NCBI RefSeq assembly: GCF_022788695.1
Contig: NZ_CP085155.1
Coordinates: 124,001 to 188,000 of the forward strand
DNA from: Pseudosulfitobacter sp. DSM 107133
GTDB taxonomy: Bacteria; Pseudomonadota; Alphaproteobacteria; Rhodobacterales; Rhodobacteraceae
Direction of reading: 5' to 3'
Length of the DNA stretch: 64,000 nucleotides
Shown piece after piece: positions 50,598 through 59,558 of this stretch (positions are counted from its first letter, which is position 1; every line of letters starts with the position of its first letter). Under the pieces are notes generated by a model, which made no database searches, was not told where the DNA came from, and worked only from the letters and a program-made list of their open reading frames with translations. The translations under genes were made by a program, and so were the position numbers.

Positions 50598-51830
50598 ATG
50601 TATGATCTGGCTGTCTTGTGGGACTGGGCCGCTTTTGCGGTCCGTTGGTTGCACGTCATCACTGCAATGGCGTGGATCGGCGCGTCGTTCTTTTTCATTG
50701 CCCTTGATCTGGGGCTGAAGAAAGCGCCCAATATGCCGGTGGGTGCGCATGGCGAGGAATGGCAGGTGCATGGCGGCGGGTTTTACCACATCCAGAAATA
50801 TCTGGTGGCCCCGGAAAACATGCCCGAGCACCTGATCTGGCACAAATGGCAAAGCTACATCACATGGGTGTCGGGAGCTGCGCTGTTGATGATCGTCTAT
50901 TGGGTCGGGGGCGAATTGTTCCTGCTGGACCCGACCAAGGCCGATCTGTCGTTGTGGCAGGGCATCCTGATCTCGGGTGGATCGCTGACCATCGGCTGGA
51001 TCCTCTACGACCTGATGTGCAAATCGAAACTGGGCGAGACGCCGACCTTTCTGATGCTGCTCTTGTTCGTGATCCTTGTGGTGATGTCCTGGGGCTATAA
51101 CCAGATTTTCACCGGCCGCGCGGCGCTGCTGCATCTGGGGGCGTTCACCGCCACGATCATGACGGCGAACGTGTTTTTCATCATCATGCCCAACCAGCGC
51201 ATTGTGGTGAATGACCTGAAAGAGGGGCGCACGCCCGATCCCAAGTACGGCAAGATCGCCAAGCTGCGGTCGACCCACAACAACTATCTGACCCTGCCGG
51301 TCGTCTTCCTGATGCTGTCGAACCATTACCCGCTGGCCTTTGCCACCGAATACAGCTGGGCCATCACCAGCCTTGTGTTCCTGACAGGTGTGACCATCCG
51401 GCATTATTTCAACACCATGCATGCCACCGGCAAGGGGCCGCACTGGACATGGGGTGTGACGGTGATCCTGTTCATCCTGATCGCCTGGCTGTCCACCGCG
51501 TCGATGCACGACACCTATGAAGAGGCCGAGGCGCGGCCCCTGACGGCGACCGAACAGCGGTTTGCGTCGGCGTCAGGGTTTGATGATGCCTATGACGCGG
51601 TGATCTCGAACTGTTCCATGTGCCATGCCCGCGAACCGGTTTGGGAGGGGCTGCTTTGGGCCCCCAAGGGCGTGCTGCTGGAAACCCAAAGCGACGTGGT
51701 GCGCCATGCGCCGCAGATCTACATGCAGGCGGGGCTAAGCCACGCGATGCCGCCGCCCAATGCGGTGCAGATGGATGATGACGCCCGCCGCCAGATCGTG
51801 GCGTGGGTGCGGGCGGCGTCGGGGGATTAA
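50598..51830 (+). CDS. puuD: membrane urate oxidase PuuD with cytochrome c domain
   Basis: The 410-residue protein has about eight transmembrane helices (about 15-310) with conserved His residues (LHVITAMAWIGASFFFIALD at the start, GYNQIFTGRAALLHLGA, RHYFNTMHATGKGPHWTWG). A C-terminal cytochrome c domain has heme motif CSMCH (339-343) and a Met-bearing axial region (LSHAMPPPNAVQM). PuuD is the membrane urate hydroxylase that sends electrons to the respiratory chain instead of making H2O2 and gives 5-hydroxyisourate. It replaces soluble uricase, which is absent here. GGGAG precedes the ATG. Confidence 0.94.
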   Translation: MYDLAVLWDWAAFAVRWLHVITAMAWIGASFFFIALDLGLKKAPNMPVGAHGEEWQVHGGGFYHIQKYLVAPENMPEHLIWHKWQSYITWVSGAALLMIVYWVGGELFLLDPTKADLSLWQGILISGGSLTIGWILYDLMCKSKLGETPTFLMLLLFVILVVMSWGYNQIFTGRAALLHLGAFTATIMTANVFFIIMPNQRIVVNDLKEGRTPDPKYGKIAKLRSTHNNYLTLPVVFLMLSNHYPLAFATEYSWAITSLVFLTGVTIRHYFNTMHATGKGPHWTWGVTVILFILIAWLSTASMHDTYEEAEARPLTATEQRFASASGFDDAYDAVISNCSMCHAREPVWEGLLWAPKGVLLETQSDVVRHAPQIYMQAGLSHAMPPPNAVQMDDDARRQIVAWVRAASGD

Positions 51831-51885
51831 GGGCGCGCGGCCATGTGTGGCATGGTCACTGAGCACCCGAAGTTGCACTTCGTCG

Positions 51886-52079
51886 CAGCACCTCAAACAC
51901 CAGCCCCACCCACCAAAGCCCGGAATCAAGGTGCAAAGCACCGCCGGGCAGCGCCCGACCGCCCCATGGGCGGGCGCTTCCTCACCGTATTGTGCCTCAT
52001 CGCCCTCACGCCAAAGATCAGAAATAAAGTGGTATGAACCGACGTGCCGATGCCCACCCGCGGTCGGGCGCTGCCCTTT
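51886..52079 (+). repeat. 190-bp structured intergenic repeat, copy 1
   Basis: This element recurs in reverse orientation at 61861-62057. Identical blocks include 51904-51934 (31 bases, equal to the complement of 62004-62034), 51938-51979 (42 bases, complement of 61959-62000) and 52005-52017. A local hairpin pairs 51950-51957 with 51971-51978. Alternatively, 17 bases at 51946-51962 pair perfectly with 52060-52076, enclosing 97 bases. It has no transposase and lies in the convergent gap between puuD and the LysR gene. Confidence 0.85.
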
Positions 52080-52112
52080 GTGTCGAGGTCATTCTGAGTA
52101 ATTTTTCGACTG

Positions 52113-53015
52113 CTAAGCAGCAGGCAACAGCCCCTCGCAGTGTTTCACCACGAAATCGACGAACAGCCGCACCTTCGGGTCCTGCAGCTTCTTGTGCGGA
52201 TACAAACACCCAAAGATCGTAGGCACCGGCGGTGTATCAGGCAGCACCTCGACCAGATCGCCGCGCGCCAGATGGCCCGCCACGTCAAAGCGTGGCTTGT
52301 TCACGATCCCGCGCCCGTCCAGCGCCCAATCGGTCAGCACATCCCCGTCATCGGCATCGTATTTCCCCGCCACCTCCAGCTTGCGCGGCCCTTGGGCGGT
52401 GTCCAGCGTCCAGAAGTATTCGGGCGAGCGGGGGTAGCGCAGCAGCAGACAGTTGTGATCCATCAGTTCATCAGGCCGCTGCGGTGCGCCCCGTTGCGCC
52501 AGATAGCGCGGCGCGGCGCACAGCACGCGGGCGCAATCGGCAATCTTGCGCAGCTTCATATTTGAATCCCCCGGCGTGCCGATGAAAAACGCGATATCCA
52601 GACCGTCTGCCAATATGTCCACCTTGCGATCCGACAGGCGCATTCGCACCCGCGTGTCGGGAAAGGCATCGACGAATCGTGGCACCAGCGGCGCTATCAG
52701 GCGGCGACCGGCCCCCAGCGGTGCAGTGATCTGGATGGTGCCACGCGGCTGGGCCGAATAATTGGCCACCTTGGCTTCGGCTGTTTCCAACGCACCCAGA
52801 ACGGACTTTGCCTCGTCATAAAACACATGGCCGACCTCGGTGGGCGACAGCGACCGCGTGGTGCGGTTGAACAGGCGCACGCCCAGATGTTTTTCCAACT
52901 CCTTGATACGTTTACTGGCCACGGCCGGGGTCAGGCGCAGGTCGCGCCCACCCGATGTGATGCTGCCCAGTTCAACCACGCGCACAAAGACTTTCAGGCT
53001 TTCGATATAGGACAT
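52113..53015 (-). CDS. LysR-family regulator of the xdh operon (second paralogue)
   Basis: The 300-residue LTTR has an HTH (about 3-60; VELGSITSGGRDLRLTPAVAS) and an effector domain. It is divergent from xdhA across 179 bases holding a CTGCA-9-TGCAG dyad, the expected arrangement for an activator of the xdh operon responding to a purine. Its close similarity to the LysR at 49580-50497 points to a duplication flanking puuD. Confidence 0.9.
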   Translation of the reverse strand: MSYIESLKVFVRVVELGSITSGGRDLRLTPAVASKRIKELEKHLGVRLFNRTTRSLSPTEVGHVFYDEAKSVLGALETAEAKVANYSAQPRGTIQITAPLGAGRRLIAPLVPRFVDAFPDTRVRMRLSDRKVDILADGLDIAFFIGTPGDSNMKLRKIADCARVLCAAPRYLAQRGAPQRPDELMDHNCLLLRYPRSPEYFWTLDTAQGPRKLEVAGKYDADDGDVLTDWALDGRGIVNKPRFDVAGHLARGDLVEVLPDTPPVPTIFGCLYPHKKLQDPKVRLFVDFVVKHCEGLLPAA

Positions 53016-53105
53016 GGCGCAGGTTTCCTTGGCTGGTGGCCCTGTCGGTATACTCGCGTTTCACGCCATAATTATCAACACTTCGTTGAAAGTCTTTGCC
53101 GAAAG

Positions 53106-53124
53106 CTGCAGTTTTTCGATGCAG
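53106..53124. promoter_or_regulatory. LysR-type dyad upstream of xdhA
   Basis: CTGCA (53106-53110) and TGCAG (53120-53124) are separated by nine bases in the LysR-xdhA gap, with the spacing of LysR T-N11-A-type sites. GTATACT-like sequence nearby (around 53047-53054) also occurs before puuE. Confidence 0.4.
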
Positions 53125-53194
53125 TGCGCTGGTGTATCCTGCCTCAAATCCCGTCTGCCGCAACAGCAGACAGGGCGACCCCGAGGAGACCCCC

Positions 53195-54658
53195 ATGACC
53201 CAACGCCACGACATCCGCTTTCTTCTGAATGGCCGCGAGGTCACTGTCCCCGACGTGGGCGCCAGCCGGACGCTGCTGGATTTCCTGCGGCTGGACCGGC
53301 GCATGACCGGCACCAAGGAGGGCTGCGCCGAGGGCGATTGCGGGGCCTGCACCGTGCTGGTCGGACGGTTGGGAGCCGACGGTCTGAGCTATGCGCCGGT
53401 CAACGCCTGTATCCGCTTTCTGGCCTCGGTCGACGGCTGCCACGTCGTCACCATTGAACATCTGTCCGGTCCCGACGGGCGGCTGCATCCGGTGCAACAG
53501 GCGATGGTGGACCATCACGGCAGCCAGTGCGGGTTCTGCACGCCGGGGTTCGTGATGTCGCTTTATGCGCTGTGGATGGCGGTGCCCGAGCCGACGGAAA
53601 CGCAGGTGGAAACTGCGCTGCAAGGCAACCTGTGCCGCTGCACCGGCTATGCGCCGATCATCCGCGCCGCCGTGGCGGTCAGCCGCTATGGCTCCCCCGC
53701 TGCCGATCATCTGAACACCGAGCGCGCCGGCATAACCGCGCAACTGACGGCGCTGCGCGACGGGGTGCGTGTGGTGACAGGGCCGGCGGATGATCTGGCG
53801 ATCCTGCCTGCGGATGTGGACGATCTGGCGGCGGCGCTGCTGGAGTATCCCGATGCCACGTTGATCGCCGGGGCCACCGATGTGGGCCTGTGGGTGACGA
53901 AATTTCTGCGGCCCATTGGGCCTGCGATTTTCCTGGGCCATCTGGATGCGCTGAAGGCGGTGCAGGTAAAGGGTGACGCGCTGCAGATCGGGGCAGGGGC
54001 CAGCTACAGCGAGTGTCAGGACGCGATTTCCGCGCATTTCCCGCATCTGGGCCCCTATTGGGACCGTATCGCGGGCTGGCAGGTGCGCAATATGGGCACC
54101 GTGGGCGGCAATATCGCCAACGGCTCGCCCATTGGCGACACGCCGCCGGTGCTGATCGCGCTGGGGGCGGACATCACCCTGCGGCGCGGCGATGCGCAGC
54201 GGGTGCTGCCGCTGGAGACGTTTTTCATCGACTACGGCAAACAGGACCGCGCAGCGGGCGAGTTTGTCGAAAGCATCCGCGTGCCGCTGGCCGCGCAGGG
54301 GCAGATCGACGCCGCCTACAAGATCTCGAAACGGCGGGACGAGGATATTTCCTCGGTCGCGGCGGGCATCAGCGTGACGCGCGACGGCGACCGGATTGCC
54401 GAGGCGCGCATCGCCTTTGGCGGTATGGCGGCCACGCCCAAACGCGCGGTGCAGGCCGAGGCGGCCCTGCGCGGCGCGACCTGGTCCGAGGCGACCTTTG
54501 AACAGGCGGCACAGGCTTTGGCGCAGGACTTCGCCCCGCTCAGCGATTGGCGCGCCTCGGCTGACTACCGGATGCTGGCGGCCCAGAACCTGCTGCGCCG
54601 GTTCTTTCTGGAACATGACGATGCAACCACCGCGCCGGTCCAACTGGCCACAGCGTAA
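53195..54658 (+). CDS. xdhA: xanthine dehydrogenase small subunit (2Fe-2S and FAD)
   Basis: The 487-residue subunit has two 2Fe-2S clusters: the plant-type CAEGDCGACTVL with a following Cys (about 45-70), and the CGFCTPG plus CRCTGY pair (about 112-150). The FAD domain follows (about 200-470; GATDVGLWVTK, NMGTVGGNIANGSPIGD). It passes electrons from the molybdenum site to NAD or O2. ATG 53195 is chosen because GAGGAG sits 7 bases upstream; 33 extra residues in frame are not conserved. It heads the xdhABC-permease-guaD-allE run. Confidence 0.95.
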   Translation: MTQRHDIRFLLNGREVTVPDVGASRTLLDFLRLDRRMTGTKEGCAEGDCGACTVLVGRLGADGLSYAPVNACIRFLASVDGCHVVTIEHLSGPDGRLHPVQQAMVDHHGSQCGFCTPGFVMSLYALWMAVPEPTETQVETALQGNLCRCTGYAPIIRAAVAVSRYGSPAADHLNTERAGITAQLTALRDGVRVVTGPADDLAILPADVDDLAAALLEYPDATLIAGATDVGLWVTKFLRPIGPAIFLGHLDALKAVQVKGDALQIGAGASYSECQDAISAHFPHLGPYWDRIAGWQVRNMGTVGGNIANGSPIGDTPPVLIALGADITLRRGDAQRVLPLETFFIDYGKQDRAAGEFVESIRVPLAAQGQIDAAYKISKRRDEDISSVAAGISVTRDGDRIAEARIAFGGMAATPKRAVQAEAALRGATWSEATFEQAAQALAQDFAPLSDWRASADYRMLAAQNLLRRFFLEHDDATTAPVQLATA

Positions 54659-54672
54659 GAGAGGGTATTGCG

Positions 54673-56991
54673 ATGAAAGACGAAGTTTCGATCCGTGGCG
54701 CGGTCCACACCGACCGTATTCACGACAGCGCCATCAAACATGTGACCGGCACGGCGGATTACACCGACGACATTCCGCAACCACAGGGCACATTGCACGC
54801 CTATCTTGGTGTGTCGAACGTGGCCCACGCCACGCTGAACGCGCTGGACCTGAGCGCCGTGCGTTCCGCCCCCGGCGTGGTCGGCGTGCTGACCGCCGCC
54901 GATGTGCCGGGATGCAATGACATCAGCCCCACGGGATTGAACGACGAGCCGGTTTTCCCCACCGACAGGATCGAATTCCACGGCCAGCCGCTGTTTGCCG
55001 TGATCGCAGAAACCCGCGATGCCGCCCGCCGCGCGGCAGAGCTGGCGCAGGTGGATTGCACCGTTCTGCCCCACGCGCTGGACCCGATTGCGGCGCAGGA
55101 TGCCGGATACCCCCATGTCACAGCCCCCTTGAAGCTGGAGCGGGGCACGGTCGATGACGGCTTTGCCGCCGCGCCCAACCGCTTGCAGGGGCGCATCGCC
55201 ATCGGCGGGCAGGATCATATGTATCTGGAGGGGCAGATCGCCTTTGCCATTCCGGGCGAGGATGACGACGTGGTGGTGCATTGCAGCACCCAGCACCCGT
55301 CGGAAGCGCAGCATATGGTGGCGCATGTGCTGGGCGTACCGTCCAATGCGGTCACGGTGAACGTGCGGCGCATGGGCGGCGGTTTTGGCGGCAAGGAAAG
55401 CCAGATGAACCTGTTTTGCGTGGTCGCCGCTATGGCCGCAAAGAAATGGAACCGCGCGGTAAAAATCCGCCCCGACCGCGATCAGGACATGACCGCGACC
55501 GGCAAGCGCCATGATTTCGTGGTGGATTACGATGTGGGCTTTGACGACGACGGGCGCATTCAGGCGGTCGAAAGCTGTTTCGCCGCGCGCTGCGGGTATT
55601 CGTCGGACCTGTCCGGGCCGGTGACCGACCGCGCGCTGTTTCACGCCGACAACGCCTATTTCTACCCGCATGTGCGGCTGACCAGCCGTCCGATGAAGAC
55701 GAATACAGTCTCGAACACGGCCTTTCGCGGCTTTGGCGGGCCGCAGGGTGTGGTCGCTGCCGAACGGATGATCGAAGAGATTGCATATGCCACGGGCCGC
55801 GATCCGCTGGACGTGCGCAAGGTCAATTTCTATGGCGATGCGGGGCGGGATCTGACGCCGTACCACCAGCAGGTGCAGGACAATATCATCGGCCGGCTGG
55901 TAGACGAGCTGGAGGAAACCGCCGCCTATCGCCAGCGGCGTGCCGAGATTGTTGAGTTCAATGCAGGGTCTAAAATCCTGAAAAAGGGCATCGCCCTGAC
56001 GCCGGTCAAATTCGGCATCTCGTTCACTGCCACCCACTACAATCAGGCCGGTGCGCTGGTGCATGTTTACTCTGACGGCTCCATCGCGCTGAACCACGGC
56101 GGGACCGAGATGGGACAGGGGCTGAACACCAAGGTGGCGCAGGTTGTGGCCGATGCGTTCCAGGTGGATTTCGACCGCATCAAGATCACCAGGACCACGA
56201 CCGAAAAGGTGCCGAACACATCCGCCACGGCGGCGTCGTCGGGGTCGGACCTGAACGGGATGGCGGCGCTGAATGCGGTCGAGCAGATCAAGGCGCGGCT
56301 GGTGGCCTTTGCCGCCGAGACATGGGGCGTGGCCCCCGAGGATGTACGGTTTCGGCCCAATCTTGTACAGATTGGCGACGACACGCTGCCCTTCGACAGT
56401 TTCATCAAACAGGCCTATATGGCGCGCGTGCAGCTTTCGGCGGCAGGCTTCTACAAAACGCCCGACATCCATTGGGACCGTGCCAGCGGCAAGGGGCGTC
56501 CGTTCTATTATTACGCCTATGGTGCGGCCTGTTCCGAGGTGACGATTGACACACTGACCGGCGAATACCGCGTCACGCGGACCGACATCCTGCATGATGT
56601 GGGCCGGTCGCTGAACCCCGTTCTGGACAAGGGACAGGTCGAGGGCGCGTTCATTCAAGGCATGGGCTGGCTGACCACTGAGGAATTGTGGTGGGACGAC
56701 AAGGGCGCGCTGCGCACCCATGCGCCGTCGACCTATAAGATCCCGCTGGCCAGCGACCGGCCGCGCGTCTTCAACGTCAATCTGGCCGACTGGTCCAAGA
56801 ATCGTGAACTGACGATCAAACGGTCCAAGGCCGTGGGCGAGCCGCCCTTCATGCTGGGCATTTCGGTGTTCGAGGCGCTGTCGATGGCGGTGGCTTCGGT
56901 GGCCGATTACACCGTCTGCCCGCGTCTGGATGCGCCTGCCACGCCCGAACGGGTGCTGATGGCGGTGGCGCGGTTGCGGGCAGGGGCGTGA
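54673..56991 (+). CDS. xdhB: xanthine dehydrogenase molybdenum subunit
   Basis: The 772-residue molybdopterin subunit has GGGFGGKESQ (about 235-246), FRGFGGPQG (about 353-361), the Arg/Glu substrate region and the C-terminal KAVGEPPFMLGISVFEAL that carries the catalytic Glu. It oxidises hypoxanthine and xanthine to urate at the Mo site. It follows xdhA after 14 bases and precedes xdhC by 4. Confidence 0.95.
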   Translation: MKDEVSIRGAVHTDRIHDSAIKHVTGTADYTDDIPQPQGTLHAYLGVSNVAHATLNALDLSAVRSAPGVVGVLTAADVPGCNDISPTGLNDEPVFPTDRIEFHGQPLFAVIAETRDAARRAAELAQVDCTVLPHALDPIAAQDAGYPHVTAPLKLERGTVDDGFAAAPNRLQGRIAIGGQDHMYLEGQIAFAIPGEDDDVVVHCSTQHPSEAQHMVAHVLGVPSNAVTVNVRRMGGGFGGKESQMNLFCVVAAMAAKKWNRAVKIRPDRDQDMTATGKRHDFVVDYDVGFDDDGRIQAVESCFAARCGYSSDLSGPVTDRALFHADNAYFYPHVRLTSRPMKTNTVSNTAFRGFGGPQGVVAAERMIEEIAYATGRDPLDVRKVNFYGDAGRDLTPYHQQVQDNIIGRLVDELEETAAYRQRRAEIVEFNAGSKILKKGIALTPVKFGISFTATHYNQAGALVHVYSDGSIALNHGGTEMGQGLNTKVAQVVADAFQVDFDRIKITRTTTEKVPNTSATAASSGSDLNGMAALNAVEQIKARLVAFAAETWGVAPEDVRFRPNLVQIGDDTLPFDSFIKQAYMARVQLSAAGFYKTPDIHWDRASGKGRPFYYYAYGAACSEVTIDTLTGEYRVTRTDILHDVGRSLNPVLDKGQVEGAFIQGMGWLTTEELWWDDKGALRTHAPSTYKIPLASDRPRVFNVNLADWSKNRELTIKRSKAVGEPPFMLGISVFEALSMAVASVADYTVCPRLDAPATPERVLMAVARLRAGA

Positions 56992-56995
56992 CGCC

Positions 56996-57865
56996 ATGAG
57001 CGCGCTTGCTGATTTCCTGTCGGCCCATGCATCGGTGATCTGCGTGACGCTGACCCGCGTGCGCGGATCGTCGCCGCGCAACGAAGGCACGGATATGTTC
57101 GTGGCCCCGCACGCGCTGTGCGGCACCATCGGTGGCGGGCAGCTGGAGCATATGGCGATTGAACGCGCCCGCGCCATGCTGACAGACGGTGCATTGAACG
57201 CAGTCATGGACGTGCCGCTGGGGCCGGAGATCGGCCAGTGCTGCGGCGGGCGGGTCGAGCTGTCGCTGGTGCGGATGCGGCAGGGGGACCGGCGCGCGGC
57301 GCTGAAAAAGGCGCAACAGGCGCAGGCGGCTTTGCCGTCTGTCTATGTCATGGGCGCGGGGCATGTGGGCCGGGCGCTGGCGGACCAGTTGCAGCACCTG
57401 CCGGTGAACTGCGTGCTGGTCGACACCCGCCCCGAGGAACTGGCGCAGTGCCGTGCGGCTGTGGACATGCGGTTCAGCATGATCCCCGAGGTCGAGATTG
57501 CGACCGCCCCTGCGGGCAGCGCCTTTGTCGTGCTGACCCACGATCACGGGCTGGATTTCCTGCTGACATCGGCGGCGCTGGAACGGGGCGATGCGGCCTA
57601 TGTGGGCATGATTGGGTCGGCCACCAAACGGGTGAAATTCCGCAACTGGCTGCGCGATCACTGCGACGGCCAGAGCATTACAGATTTGAATTGCCCCATC
57701 GGGGCAAGCGGCAGCCGCGACAAGCGGCCCAGCGTCATTGCGGCCTTTGTGGTTGCAGAAGTGATGGCTGAATTGACCTCTGAAACTGCCGCGACTGCCC
57801 CGACAGGGGAACACAATGTGCCTGCAACAGGCGCACAATCAGACCGGACAGGGAGGACCGCCTGA
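56996..57865 (+). CDS. xdhC: xanthine dehydrogenase accessory protein XdhC
   Basis: The 289-residue XdhC/CoxF-type protein has N-terminal VTLTRVRGSSPRNEGTDMFV and CGTIGGGQLEHMAIE, and a C-terminal Rossmann-like MGAGHVGRALADQL with GMIGSATKRVKFRNWL. It binds molybdenum cofactor, supports its sulfuration and inserts it into XdhB. It is coupled closely to xdhB. Confidence 0.94.
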   Translation: MSALADFLSAHASVICVTLTRVRGSSPRNEGTDMFVAPHALCGTIGGGQLEHMAIERARAMLTDGALNAVMDVPLGPEIGQCCGGRVELSLVRMRQGDRRAALKKAQQAQAALPSVYVMGAGHVGRALADQLQHLPVNCVLVDTRPEELAQCRAAVDMRFSMIPEVEIATAPAGSAFVVLTHDHGLDFLLTSAALERGDAAYVGMIGSATKRVKFRNWLRDHCDGQSITDLNCPIGASGSRDKRPSVIAAFVVAEVMAELTSETAATAPTGEHNVPATGAQSDRTGRTA

Positions 57866-57909
57866 CATCAGGCGGAAAGGGGTCCGGTCGCAGTGGAGGA
57901 GAGACCGTC

Positions 57910-59493
57910 ATGGACGGCAAAACGTATAACTACAGACTGTTTGCGCGCAGTGATTTCAGCGCATTCTGGGCGTTGTTCACCGACAACCTGATCAACCTGA
58001 TCGTGCTGGCGGGGGTGTGCCAGTTCGTGTTCGATATGCCCGCGGCCATCGTGTTCGGGCGCATCCTGCCCGGCGCGGCGGTGGCGATCATGGCGGGGGT
58101 TGCGGTCTATACTTGGCTGGCCAAACGTGCCGCCACGCGGGCGGGGCGTGATTTCACCGCACTGCCTTACGGCATTTCGACGCCGGTGATGTTTGTGTAT
58201 CTGTTTGGCGTTATAGGGCCGATTTACTGGGCCACGAATGACCCGTTGCTGGCCTGGCAGGTGGGCATCGGCGCGGGGTTCATGGGCGGCATTGTTGCGG
58301 CGATGGGGGCCATCGTTGGCCCGCTGCTGAAACGTGTGACACCGCGCGCGGGCATGCTGGGCACCCTGTGCGGCATCGCGCTGGTGTTCATCGGCACGGT
58401 GCCCTTGGCCACGGTGTTCGAAGACCCCTATGTCGGCTTTGCCTCGATGATCATCATCCTGTGGGGGCTGGTGGGGCGGTTCCGCCTGCCGTTCAACATT
58501 CCCGCCGGTCTGCTGGCACTGATTGTCGGCACGGTTGTGGCATTGGGCACGGGCAAGGCCAGCGTCAGCCTGGAAGGCGTCGCGTTCTATCCGCCGCTGC
58601 CCTATTTCGGAGACCTGATTGCCGGCATCCAGCACCTGTTTGCCAACCCAGAACTGTTTCTGGTTCTGGTGCCGGTGCAGATCTACAACTTCATCGAAAC
58701 CATGAACAACGTCGAAAGCGCCGAGGCGGCGGGGGATACCTATCCGGTGGCGACCTGTCAGGTGACCGACGGGGTGGGCACGATGGTGGGCGCGCTGTTC
58801 GGCTCGCCCTTTCCGACGACGGCCTATATCGGACATCCGGCGTACAAACGCATGGGCGCGCATTCGGGCTATATCATCGGGGTCGGGCTGGTCATTCCCT
58901 TTGCCGTGTTCTTTGGTCTGCTGGCCTTTCTGAACAACCTGATCCCCGTGGCCGCCGCCGCACCCGTGCTGGTGTTTGTCGCGCTGAGCCTGATCACCAA
59001 CACAGCCCATTCGGTCAAGACCGAGCATATGGCGGCTGTCACCATTGCGATGATGCCGCATATCTCGGCGTTCCTGATGATCAAATGGGGTGCGATGATG
59101 GGCGCGCTGGCCGCTGTCGGGGCGCAGGCGTTGCCGCAACTGGGTGATCCGGCGCTGACCGCCGCCCTGCTGCAACAAGGTGCGCATTTTGAAGGCCACC
59201 TTGCCCTGAGCCAGGGGGCGATCCTGACCGGATTGATCTGGGGTGCCATCGTGGCCAGCGTGATCGACGGTAATTTCCGCAATGCGGGTGGCTTTGCGCT
59301 GGCGGCATTCGGCATGTCGCTGGTGGGGATCATCCATTCGGCCAGCCTGCACTGGCCCGCCTTCAGCGGGGTTGCCGTGGGCTATCTGATCGCGGCGGCG
59401 TTCCTGTATATCTATCCGATTTTCCACCGCGACGATCTGGTGGAAAACCAGCCGCTGGCAGGTGACGCACCGCAGGTTACCCCAGGGGAATAA
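57910..59493 (+). CDS. NCS2/AzgA-like purine (xanthine/uracil) permease
   Basis: The 527-residue protein has about 12-14 transmembrane helices and NCS2-type signatures: TALPYGISTPVMFVYLFGV near residue 80, QIYNFIETMNNVESAEAAGD near 260 and GSPFPTTAYIGHPAYKRMGAH near 300. It is likely a proton symporter bringing in xanthine, hypoxanthine or guanine. The exact substrate is not settled by the sequence. GGAGGAGAG precedes the ATG. The location between xdhC and guaD fits purine uptake. Confidence 0.85.
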   Translation: MDGKTYNYRLFARSDFSAFWALFTDNLINLIVLAGVCQFVFDMPAAIVFGRILPGAAVAIMAGVAVYTWLAKRAATRAGRDFTALPYGISTPVMFVYLFGVIGPIYWATNDPLLAWQVGIGAGFMGGIVAAMGAIVGPLLKRVTPRAGMLGTLCGIALVFIGTVPLATVFEDPYVGFASMIIILWGLVGRFRLPFNIPAGLLALIVGTVVALGTGKASVSLEGVAFYPPLPYFGDLIAGIQHLFANPELFLVLVPVQIYNFIETMNNVESAEAAGDTYPVATCQVTDGVGTMVGALFGSPFPTTAYIGHPAYKRMGAHSGYIIGVGLVIPFAVFFGLLAFLNNLIPVAAAAPVLVFVALSLITNTAHSVKTEHMAAVTIAMMPHISAFLMIKWGAMMGALAAVGAQALPQLGDPALTAALLQQGAHFEGHLALSQGAILTGLIWGAIVASVIDGNFRNAGGFALAAFGMSLVGIIHSASLHWPAFSGVAVGYLIAAAFLYIYPIFHRDDLVENQPLAGDAPQVTPGE

Positions 59494-59504
59494 CCCGTAA
59501 AACG

Positions 59505-59529
59505 CACAGGGCGCACACCGCGCCCTGTG
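59505..59529 (+). terminator. strong hairpin between permease and guanine deaminase
   Basis: CACAGGGCGC (59505-59514) and GCGCCCTGTG (59520-59529) form a ten-base perfect stem with loop ACACC, 12 bases after the permease stop. No T-run follows. It may be an attenuator or an RNA-processing/stability element. Confidence 0.55.
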
Positions 59530-59558
59530 TCCAATCTATCAAATATGGACGTTTCCAA

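Noticed and set aside
51843..52037. 64-residue plus-strand frame inside the repeat
   Set aside because: It is not preserved as an open frame with the same product in the inverted copy and lacks a ribosome site.
51886..52079. repeat pair as an insertion sequence
   Set aside because: No transposase frame is present in either copy and the element is only about 190 bases long; a MITE-like origin cannot be excluded.
54565..57207. 880-residue open frame on the minus strand
   Set aside because: Antisense to xdhB with its intact molybdopterin motifs; its own sequence is low-complexity and Arg/His-rich.
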